DNA of 64,000 bases, taken from NCBI GenBank assembly GCA_917880885.1, contig OU862910.1:17062710-17126709 (forward strand), read 5' to 3'. The stretch's first letter is position 1, and every line of letters starts with the position of its first letter. Shown in pieces: positions 36,301 to 48,300 of this stretch. Origin of the DNA: Limnephilus marmoratus. Lineage: Eukaryota > Arthropoda > Insecta > Trichoptera > Limnephilidae. The position numbers and the translations under genes are program-made. The notes below the pieces were generated by a model. That model saw nothing but the letters and a program-made list of their open reading frames with translations. It did not search any database and was not told the DNA's origin.

Positions 36301-39300
36301 CCAGGCCAACCTGGTTCTCTTTGGCGCTCCAAGAAGATCCTATCTTCATTTATTTTAATTAGCTGAAGCGCATCGGCATGAGCAATGTCAAACCAATCGT
36401 CTAAGATGGAAAGAAACTCTTGTCGACGTTGTTCAAACACTTCTTGTGTTTTTTTCACATTTTTTTGCAAATCTCTTCAAACTTGGTATAATGAAACTAG
36501 TTTCTTAACACAGTTAGGTAATGATTTAGTCGGTATACGTGCCTTTTCCCAGTAAATAATACACTCACGAATAGTAAGATTTGCACTTTCATTGACATTT
36601 AAACTCACTTCACGAATATTATAGAACAAAACTCCCAATACTTGTCCATTAGAGGGAAGTTTCGAACCGGTGATTTGATGTTTTACGTCTCCTATTAAAA
36701 ATATCTCCTTTTTAGAACTTCGTAACTCCACTGACATGTTGACTACTCAAAAGTAATGCGTTTACTAATGAAATAAACAAGTAATAACAAGCAAGCAATG
36801 CGAGATTTCCGTCGTGCCGTACCGTGCAAGCACAGACACCTTTCGCTGCAAGTCGGCACGGGTTGTCATGATCCTAAGTACGCAAAACTTTTTTTTTAAA
36901 TGTTTTGAGACCATTCAAACAAAATAAGAGGGTATGCATTAAAAAAATTTCACTTTAATTTTTTTGGGACGCCCTAACGTACATGATAAAAAGTAATGGT
37001 CCCAAAACAGTACCTTGCGGTATCCCAAAATCACTTGTGAGTGGTAGACTTGATGTGTGATTGATTTTTACAGTTTGTGTTCTTTTGTGAAGATAACTTT
37101 TTAGCCAATTTAGTGCTCTGTCGTTAAAACCCACAACCTTTAATTTTTGTATTAATTTGACATGTGATATACTGTCGAAAGCTTTTTGGAGATCTACAAA
37201 AATACCAACACATTTTAATGATTTGTCTAAAGCGTCTTGTATAGTACTAGATAATTTAGCAATGGCGTCTTTTGTGCTTTTGTTTTCCATGAATCCAAAC
37301 TGGTTTTCGTGAATTATGTTATTGACCTTAATGAAATGAGTTATTCTTTTTTTGGCAATTTTTTCAAATATTTTTGCAATGTTAGATAGTAAAGAAATAG
37401 GACGGTAATTGGTTGGTTCTTCCGGATTGCCGGTCTTAAATATTGGTATAATTACGGATTGTTTGTACATGGACGGAAATATTCCGGTTTGAAAACTTGT
37501 ATTGATTATATGAGTTAATGGTTTTGATACTTGTGATTTTATACTTTTCAGTGTTTGTATTGTGATCCCATCAAAACCTGGGGCAGAACCACCCTTCATA
37601 CTTGTAATGATTTGTTCGATTTCTTCTTTTGTTGTTGGTTGAAATAGTTCAAATGAATACTCATTATTTACTGTAGTGTTTGGGTGATTTGGGGTCAGGT
37701 CTTGTTGGATTTTGCTAGCAAGGTTTTTTCCTACATTAGCAAAGAAGTTGTTAAATACATTTGCGGCTTCTAAGGGTTTATCTTTACAGCAAATTTTTGA
37801 ATCATTGTGTCTTATTGAGTTGACTGTTTTATTTTTGAATTGTTTTTTTTCTATAATTTCATTTATGATGGACCAAGTCTTTTTACTGTCATTTTCAGCT
37901 AATTCAAGTTTTTGTTTGTAGTAGTCATCCTTTATGTTTTTTATAAGATATGTAAGTTTTTTTTTATAAGCTTTGAAATGTTTTTGTAATGTTATGTTTT
38001 CCGGTTGTTTTGTATATTGTCTATAGAGTGTTTCTTTGTGTCTAATTGAGATGATTAATCCTTGGGTTATCCATGGTTTGATTGGCTTAAATTATGAGGA
38101 TGGTTTTTGAGATGTGATATTCCTACAAGCATTTATGTGTACACTCAGTTTTTTATCAAATATTTTGCAGCATTCTTCTACATCGTTACATTGATATATT
38201 TCCAGCCATTCTTTTTCGTTACTTAGTATTTTGGTGAGAGAATTTATGTTAATACTATGTTTGTATTTATCAATATTATTTACCGGAGTTGTGGTTGGTA
38301 ATGAGAGGTTTTGATGTTTGTAGTCGTATTTAAATATACATGCATAATGATCCGTTACAGTTGTTTTTATTACAGCAGATGATATATTTTGTATGTCTTT
38401 GGTATTGGTGAATATATGATCGATACAAGATGGTCGTTGTCCAAAAATGTTTCTAGTATATGAATTTATACATGAAATGTAATTTAATTCTGCTAACATG
38501 TTTAGATAGTTATCTTTATCGTTAGAGTAGTAATCATTAGCAATATTCACGTTAATATCTCCAATGATTATTGTTCTTTTGTTTTTTATGATGTTGTAAT
38601 ATGTTTTTTAATTCTTCTATGTATGAGGTTAGAGCAGAAGAGTGTGTCCGATAAATAGCAATGTTATTAAATGATCTATTCATGAAATTTATCTCCAAAT
38701 TTAATAAATTAACATTATTCACCATTATTTCATCTACACTTGTGACAGCATAAATATTAGATACAAATACGGCAATGCCGCTATTTCTGTTAATTTTATA
38801 TTTTGTGGCGTAGTACGAGTAACCCGGTATATTATAATTAATTTCACTCGATGAATGCGTCTCTGATAATATTATACAATCAAGTCTGTTTAATTGTCTA
38901 ATAGTTATTAGAAATTCTTCAAAATTTTTTTCCAAACTTCTCACGTTCATGTGTATTATTATTAAGCTAGCTGTAGGTTTTACATCTATAAAATCGTTTG
39001 TTTTATTTACCGTATCAAAAATTCTTTCGTCTATTTTATATGATTCATCGATTGCGTTTATTATAAAGTCGTTCATTTTGAGGTAGTAATAAATATAATA
39101 ATAATATTGACATTCGGCTGGAAATACACTTCACATTTGCAAATATAGTAATACATGTGTAGACTTGTATATATACTAGTAACGTAGAACTTGTATATAT
39201 GCAAGTAATTTAAAAGGTTAGTTTCTATGGTTATAATTATACTAATTTTGTATTTATGAATGAGGATGTTAAGATGATAGAAATTATTTGAATAAGTGGT

Positions 39301-42300
39301 ACCATAGGTTTTTAAAAGTGGTAGTTCTAAAGATAAATTTTTACAATATATGTTCATAGTTATGATACAATTCCAGAGTTCAATCACATTCATATTGATA
39401 TAAGTGATCATTTTCTGATACTGAGAGTCAATAGCAATAATAAATAGTTTATATTTTGTAATTTCAAAAGTGAAGTTTAGGTTAGGATTGTTGTAATGGA
39501 AAAATCTTTTCCTTATGAAATATTTTGAAAATATGTAATTATTGTGATTATTATATGCTGTTTTTGCGAATTTGTATATAATGAAAATGGTATAATTTAG
39601 GAAGTTTACAGTGTTGGCAAAGCTAGGAAAAAATAATTCAGGATACTTTGGATTTAAAAAGTTACAAATACGTAGCATACTTATTATAGTAATGGAGTTT
39701 ATGATAGGCAAGATAGGAATAATATTATTAATTAAGATATGATTTGGGTGGATAATAAGATATAGTATATCAATATTTGAGAGTGAGTGCGGTTTTATAG
39801 TAGGGAAACATAATACAGGCATATTTATTAGGTGTGGATTCTCATATATAGAGGAAAAATTTGATATCTCATTATAACATATCATAATAATTAAACCTGC
39901 AGAATTATAAGTGATACAAATTATATCCATTTTACTATAATGTGCATTAAAGTGGTAGAGTGGGTGATGAGAAAATATGATAATGAGATTTTTAATTTTC
40001 ATTGTACTATAATGGATTAGCTGAACATTAGAGTTATGATTAGGCATACTTTGTGTCGTTAGTCATATTATTTGGCGTTTTACTCGTACGATATCTATGT
40101 CATTGCGAATTGTTATTATATTCGAGTCATCGGTCTGCCTGAGTAAAATACGACCTGATTTCACCCATGTATATTTGAAGTGATGATCTCTAGCAAATTT
40201 TTTTGTCTGGGCCAGTAGAAATTTGCATTTTGGAGTTAAGTGTTCCGAAATGTAGATTCGATTTTTTTCCTGCGAGTATCCTAGATCTGCTGTGTTAAGC
40301 TTGTTCGAGTTGCTATTAGTCGATTTCATATATGTTTTGATTTTGTCTAACCAGGAGTCTCGTGCTTGAGTGTTTTTGAATGTAGCTATAATGGATCTCG
40401 TGGTTTTATCGGATGTTTTTTGTCCCAGCCTGAAGATTTTTGTGATTTCGGGTTGCAGAGGAGTGGAGGTATTATTGTAGTTGATAATATTTGATATTTT
40501 CTTCATTATTTCCAAGTTGTTTTCAGCGGTTGTTTCGGGAATTCCTCTAATCTCGATGTTGCAGAGAAGGCTTTGGTACTCCAGTCGATCAATTTTTTCA
40601 TCTTGTTTGGAGATTGTATTTTGTAAGACAGCATACTGATTTTTTAGTTCGATTACTTCAGAGTTGACTTTATCATTTGATTTTTCGATGATATCTAGTC
40701 GTTTTTTCATTTCTTGTTGTTGGTCAGCAATGAATTGTATGGATTTGATGATTTCATTGTTCTGTAGGACGATTGCTTCGTATTTATTTAGGTACGAATC
40801 GAATTTTTGCTCCACAAATTTCAATACATCTGTTTTAAATGATTGTAATTCCGAGGTAAATATTTCAGAAGTTAGAATGCTGAATTTTTTGTTTTGGTTA
40901 TTAGCGCGATCTGTGTTTTCGGTTATGATATTTTCTGTGTTATTGTGCAGGTCACTTTCCAGTACCTGTGGTTGGGGTAGCTGTTTTGGTTGTTTGACAA
41001 TAGATGTCAGTTCATCGTTTTTAATTGATTTATTTGATGATTTGAAATTTTTTATCTATCTATTTTGCTTATAAATATAAACTATGTTGTGATGTTAATT
41101 TTGATTTGACATGAATCGAAGTTACAACATTTTGATTGGTGATGTTATGGTTGTTAATTTTTTTTTTAAAGATTAATTTGACTTTTTTCTTGAATGATAA
41201 GAAATCTGTTATTTTTTTAATTTCTTCGGGAAGACTATTAAAATGTTTTATGCCTTTGTAAATATAATTATTGTGCATTTGTTGTGTTGAAAACAGAGGG
41301 ATTTGGATGTTAAATTTATGCCTTAATGATGAGTTGAGTTTAAATTTTTTAGTTACATTTTCTTTGAATATTTGTAGTATTGAATCTTTTTTATAGAGGT
41401 CTTCAATTTTTGGTACTTGGAAAATTTTGAACAATGATGCTGAAGGGAATGTTGGTGGTTTTTTTAATATTACTTTAATAATTAGTTTTTGTACCACTTT
41501 TACAGGACTTACAATTTTTTCATACGCACCTCCCCATCCAATGATTCCATATTGAATTAGTGATTGGACTAGTGCGTAATAGACTTTTTTTAGGTTGTTT
41601 AATTTAAAAATATTTCTTAATCTAATGAATATATAGATACATTTCCTAATACGCTTAAAAAGTTCACATATGTGTCTGTTCCATTTCATATGTTGGTCTA
41701 CAATTACACCGAGGTACTTTATTTCGGTTGCATGGTTTAATATGGTACATGAATTATTACAGACATCTTTGTTACATTTTTTGTTGTGTATAATTATATT
41801 AATATTGGGATAAGTTTTGGCTTTATTTATTGAGAATGGAATATAAACTGTTTTTTTTGCATTGATTGTAAGAAGGTTTGTGTCGAACCAGGTTTTTAGG
41901 ATTTGGATGTCATTATTTGCATTTTCATTTACAATTTTCCAGTCACTACCCTTAATTATGATAATCGTGTCGTCCGCGTAAGATATAACGGTTCCACTGA
42001 GGTTTTGTTTAAAAATATTAATTTAGTTACATCCCTAAACCAAAAAGTAAAAGGTCGAGAGTAGATCAAGCTCTACATCACTATCAAGTTGTCTAAAGAA
42101 ATACATAACAGGAATCAGCTGTCAGTCGCGTAGTTGACAAAAATATTTACCCGCCCAAATTTAGTACCGGCGCAATTTTATTAAATATTTTTATATGAGA
42201 TGATAAAAAAGTGAGGTGACAAAAGTGTTTATTACACATATATATATACAATAGAATAAGTATTGTTGTTTACATAATCTGTGATTTTAGTACCGTTTTC

Positions 42301-45300
42301 ACATAAAAACATCACGTGAGTCATTTTTTACCTATTTTTAATGTTTGCGTTCTAAATTTTAATATTTACAAATGCTAATATTTAATAATAATAATAATTG
42401 GATAATTTATAAAGCGCCGTTTTTGTGAAAAATCACCTCAAGGGCGCAGTACAATTTATTAGGAATGCTTAGGTTCTAACTGATTTTACTATTTACAAAT
42501 GGATACAGAAACATACTTACCTGGCAGGTCACTTCCGATAAACACACTTTAATTATAAGTTTATGCTTGGAGAAGATACGGCTTTGCACGCGGAGGACAT
42601 TACAGTTAACACACTGGACATTGCGTGATTTTACATTATTTGCTACCCTCATCGCTGTTAGTACCTATTACATTTGTGAATAGATTAGTGGCAAAAGTAG
42701 AGGTATTTATTTTAAAATACTGGAGAATTTAGGACTATTGGAGATTAGTGGCAAAAGTATAGTTGATATTTATTTTAAAATACTGGAGAATTTCGGAATC
42801 TTTAGGGCTGGAGAATGTTCATGAAATGACCTTCACAAACGCTTACATTTTTTTTTATTTTATTTATTTTTTTTTTTCTACGTTTTTACAGGTTAGTTAT
42901 TTACGGTGTCGCGGGCATTGAAAGTGAAGGTGAAAGATTTTGAGTTTATGGATACGACTGTCTGAAAAGGTGAGTTTTAAGTCTAGCTCTAAATTCTGCC
43001 GCGTCTGTGATCATTCTTAAGTCATGTGGCAGTCCGTTCCAGGCTTTAGGTCCTGACACTCCGAAAGCGCGCTCACCGAACTTAGTATCTGGTGTGCGCT
43101 TTGGTTCCTTTAACCTTCCGATAGCTGATGACGCTGCTGACCTCAGGGTTGACTGTCGATGATTGGAAATTTCTGGAATACACAATTCCGATAAGTAAGC
43201 CGGAGCCATTCCGTTAAGGGACTTAAATACCATCCAGCAGAGCTTAAACTGGATCCTTTCAGGACATTTAAGCCAGTGTAGATTTTTGAGATGCTCTGAA
43301 ATACGGGAATATTTTGAAACGCCGGTGATAAGTCTTGCCGCAGCGTTGAAAACGGATTGTAATTTGTTAATTTGATATTTTGGAAGACTTGCATATATTC
43401 CGTTGCAATAATCTAAACGTGAAACCACATACGAATTGACTAGTAATTTAGTCGCCTCTGTTGGCAGGTTTCTCCTTATTGCTTTAATTTGCCTTAATTG
43501 AAAAAATCCCGTGCTTACGGTTCTGTTCACTTGGGTTTTAAGGGAAAAATCAGCGTCCAGATTGACACCCAGTAGTTTAAAAATATTAATTTAGTTACAT
43601 CCCTAAACCAAAAAGTAAAAGGTCGAGAGTAGATCAAGCTCTACATCACTATCAAGTTGTCTAAAGAAATACATAACAGGAATCAGCTGTCAGTCGCGTA
43701 GTTGACAAAAATATTTACCCGCCCAAATTTAGTACCGGCGCAATTTTATTAAATATTTTTATATGAGATGATAAAAAAGTGAGGTGACAAAAGTGTTTAT
43801 TATTTGGAGTGATGTCGCTTCCTGAAATGGTTATTGGGGTGTTATGCTGACGTCTGCTTGTGGCGGTCCAAAGAAACTCAGTCTTTGACGGATTTAGTTT
43901 TAATCTATTTGAGGTCATCCAGCGGGTAATTGCTTCTAGACACTCAATTATGCGAGTTTTTAGACTGTCTACTTCCTCTGGTAAGCAGTAAAAGTAAACT
44001 TGTTGGTCATCAGCGTAGCAGTGAGATAGAAGGCCAAATGATTCGATTATTTTAGCGACATCATTTTTGTGAAGAGGATGAAAAGAAGTGGGCCCAGAAC
44101 AGACCCCTGGGGTACTCCAGATGAAAGGGTTGCATATTTTGATTGGTTTTTCCCTACCTTTACGGCTTGTATACGGTTACCCAAGTACGATGTCAGCCAG
44201 CTTTTAACGCCGCCATTTAAACCAAAGGATTCTTCTAATCGTTTAATAAGAAAATCGTGGTCGATTGTATCAAAAGCGGCACTCATGTCCAAGACTGAAA
44301 GGAGTGCCAGTTTTCCCGACTCGATAGCAAGAGTTATGTCTGACAAAATACGTAGTAATCCAGTTTCCGTTGAGTGAAACCTTCTATATGCAGATTGGTA
44401 TTTAGTCAGCAATTCATTTGAGTTTAAGTGATATATTATCTGGGAAGCAGTAATTTTTTCTAGGATTTTGGAAATTAATGGAAGATTTGAAACGGGTCGG
44501 TAGTTTGAGATATATTTATTTGTAATATAATAATTTGATATATATAATTTGATTTGTAATATATATTTATTTGTATTATAATAATAATTTTATTTGTAAT
44601 ATAATAATTTGAAAGCTTATTTTGCAAGCTTTCTAAAACAGTTTTTACTATTCGGCTACATTCAGAAATGTTTTATTTATAGAGCTTTAATTGTGAAGCG
44701 GTAATAACAAAAAGTTTTCGTAAAATGTCATTTTGTTAAAGACAGTTAAATATAGTTTGGCGATTTCCTGAGGGGTTAAACCCCTTTCCTTCTCCTCTCC
44801 TTTCTTTCCTCAAAAAAACCCTCCACACAGCATCCCCAAAGATGACATAGGTCCTGAGGGAAATTATTTTCCTCGGGGCCTCCTGTGTGGAGCTCAAGTA
44901 AAGAAAAAAAAAATTGTTTGCGATGAGCAATTCAATGAAAATATGCAGGCGTTATTTTTATTACCCAAAATAAAATCTGTATATCGTCACCAGGAGTGTA
45001 ATGCCTCTAATATGAAATAAATGGTTCCATGTCAACTCATAATGAAACCAACTCAGAAACACCTCAAAAAGGTCATTAAAAGCTATGAAAAAATTATTTT
45101 AAAATAGCCGGTAACCCTAACCTAACTTAACCTATTTGACCAATTTTTTTTATTTTTTTTTATCATCACTCCTAATGACCTTTCTGAGGTGCTTCTGAGT
45201 TGGTTTCATTATGAGTTGTCTGGTCACCGAAATAAATAATATTTTACAGGAGAGGGGAAAAAACAAATTTTGAAATAGGAAAATAAAGTTGGGCCTAAAA

Positions 45301-48300
45301 ATAATATTTATTTATATTATTTAATGTACACAATAAATGGAAGTCACCCCTCATTTTCTGCTATAAAAAGCCTATTTTCACTTTCATGTAAAACTTAATT
45401 TTTCACATTGGAGGTATTACAAGCTCAGTGACGATATGACTATTTTCATATAATCTAACAAAGGCTGCCGTAGATTGGGAAATTCTTTTTACCATGTATG
45501 TTTTTAGTTCAATTTCTGCTGTAACACTTTCTGTAAATATCAGTTAAGTATTTGTTGTCATTTTCCAGAGTAAAGTTGGAGGATATCTCTAGTTCCCCAC
45601 GAACAAGCCAAGTATACCTTGAAGGGATTTGTGGAAGCGTATTCATAAATTTATTTGTAAACCGAATCAGACGACCGGCGTGGTCTAGGGGTAAGGCTCT
45701 TGACTCGCAATCCGAAGGTCGCAGGATTGAATCCCGACATGGGCAAATAAATTTTATTTTATTAATTTGTGTTATTCCACAATTAATTAATTAAAAATAA
45801 TATATAGTATATTTGTGGCACGTTCCAGAGTGGAAGATACTCTCAGTATCGCTCTGGTGTAAGACTACCATTCAGAATTGAAATTTTGCTTGAAATGGCT
45901 TTAGCCGTATTTGGTGACCAGGTCTGAATAGCCAGGTACTTCCCTACCTTCCTTTTCCCTATCTCCTTATCCTCCCCACCACCTTCAGCCTCACAACCAG
46001 TGTTACCGAAGCTCCCGATCTACCGGAATGGCATCAAAATCTCTCGATTTTTCGAAGTTCTCAGCGATTTATCGTTTCTCGTCGATTCTTTGTTTATGGT
46101 CCGCTCAACAGGCAAATAATTGTCTATGGTAAAAAAAAAACTAAAAAATTCCCCGGATTCGAGTATTGACCAGAATAATTACAAAATACCGCACTCGAAG
46201 AATATCTCTATTATAAATCCATACAAACCGATCATCTACGAATTATGAGCTAGAATTTATAATTTATTACCCCTCTTCGACTCGAAAGGTTTTTCAGTAC
46301 TTTGTTCTACAAACTTTATAATTTTTTTTAATTATGACCAGCTCAGACTCAGGTGCAGGTACGAGTAGGAGTATTGCTAAAAATAAATAAAAATTCCCAA
46401 TATTATAAAAAAAAGTGGGAAATTTTGTCCAATTATATTATTACTACAGTTGGCATGAGTTGCAACAAGGACATCAATGTTGCCTCTGGAAGAGATGCAC
46501 AAAGGAGGCACTCAAACTCTTTTCATGTCCTGACTGCAACTATTCTTCTTCTTGAAAAAAATAACTAAAACGGCTCTTGCTGACTCACAGTCATGAAAAA
46601 ACTTTTTCATGTCCCGACTGCGACTATTCATGCGCTGCAAAATGGTATCTAAAAATTCATGTGCTTACCCAGAGTGGACAAAATCCTTTTTCATGTCAGG
46701 ACTGCAATTATTCATGTTGTACAAAGGAACTTCTTAGAAATCATTTACCGACTCTTTATGTTCTACAAAGAGGCACCAAAAAAACCAACAGCGGACAAAA
46801 ACATTTTCTTAATCCAAATGCAGTAATAAGAGTTCTCAAAAGGAAGATTTAAAAATCCACAGTATGATTCACAGAAGTGAAAAACCGTTTGCAACTATTT
46901 GTGTTCTCAAAAAGGGCTATCTAAGAAGTCACTTGCTGACTCATGTGAAGAAAAACTTTTTCATGTCCCGACTGCGACTATTCATGCGCTACAAAAGAGT
47001 ACTTAAATATTCACATGTTAGGATTTTTTTATAAATCATTTGCTGACTCACAGTGACAAAACCTTTTACATGTTTCTACTGCGACTATTCATGTTCTACA
47101 AAGAGGCACCAAAAAAATTACATGTTTACCCACAGCATACAAAAACCAATTTCTTGTCCCGAATGCAGTTATTCAAGTAATCGAAAGGGAGATTTAAAAA
47201 TCCAAAGCGCAAATCATTGTGGAGAAAAACCTTTTTCATGTTCTGAGTGTAACTCTGCATGAACTACGAAGAAAAATCTAAAAAAATCGCAAGTTTTCTC
47301 ATAGTGGATAAAAACCTTATTCGTGTCCCTGCTGCAAATATACATGTTCTACAAAATAACAACTATAACGTCACACAGAGGAGAAAAATCTTTTTCATGT
47401 CCCGATTGCCACTATTCGTGTTATCGCAGGGGACATCTAAAAACCACATGTTAACCCATAGTGGACAAAAACCTTTTTCTTGTCCCGACTGCAACTATTC
47501 ATGTTCTCAAAAGGGACGTCCAAGAATGCACTCGCTGATTCACAGTGGAGTGAAACCTTTTTCGTGCCCTGACTGCAACTATTCATGTTCTTCAAGGGGA
47601 AGTCATGAGAGCCTTTATAGGCCAAGAACAGCTGATGATGTAAATCTCCCGCTTTCGAGGACCTTATGGTAACTCACTTTAACAACACTGACTACAGTTA
47701 GTACCGCTAATTGATGTACGGACGTGTTTTTTTTCCGTGCAAACGTAAAATCTGTTTTCAAGTCATTATTAACCTAACAGTGTTTAAAAATGACAGAACC
47801 TACGCTCCGTGATTTGATGAACATCATTAACGAACAGACCGTTCTAATAAAGGATGTTCTACGGCGTATAAAACGTGTTGAAAAAAGTGTATTTAATCAA
47901 ACTCAAGATGACAATGCACAAAGTGTCAACGAATCGCCCTCGGAATTCCCGAAACTAGCCGATTGCGCTAAAGGCCCGCCTACTGCGCCCGACGGTGCGC
48001 TCGCCGCCCAAACCCCGCCGGCCCAGCAAGGAACTGCTGTATAGCGATGCATGCGTGCAGCCGCTCGCCATTCCCGAGCCGCCCGTAGTGCCCCCCGAGC
48101 CCTCCGCGTCCTCCGCGCCCGGCTCGTTAGACACAACATCAGGCAGAATTACCCGCTCGCAGACTAAAGGGTCAAATTCTACCAAAATCCATACTGCCCC
48201 AAAGAGCAAGGAGAAAGGGACAAAAAATCCTGCTAGCCAAAGGGACGTCCAGCAACCAGAAGCATCCACGTCTTCGACTGGAACCTCTGACGAATACCTA

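Larger units (their letters stand above)
33730..41053 (-). mobile_element. LINE D copy A: nearly complete non-LTR retrotransposon with three ORFs
   Basis: Minus strand. In transcription order: ORF1 (from about 41053, N-terminus cut, to 40063), a middle ORF (40047-39073), and ORF2 with endonuclease and reverse transcriptase (39076 down to 33770). ORF2 is split by a DNA transposon at 34679-36976 and has one frameshift (about 38555) and one in-frame TAA (about 38092). The 3' end (CACAACATAG at 33730) matches that of copy B at 41082. Copy B lies immediately upstream in the same orientation. Confidence 0.85.

Noticed and set aside
47903..48269. GC-rich minus-strand frames (A/R/G-rich, up to 104 codons)
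   Set aside because: Antisense shadows of the GC-rich LINE A ORF1.
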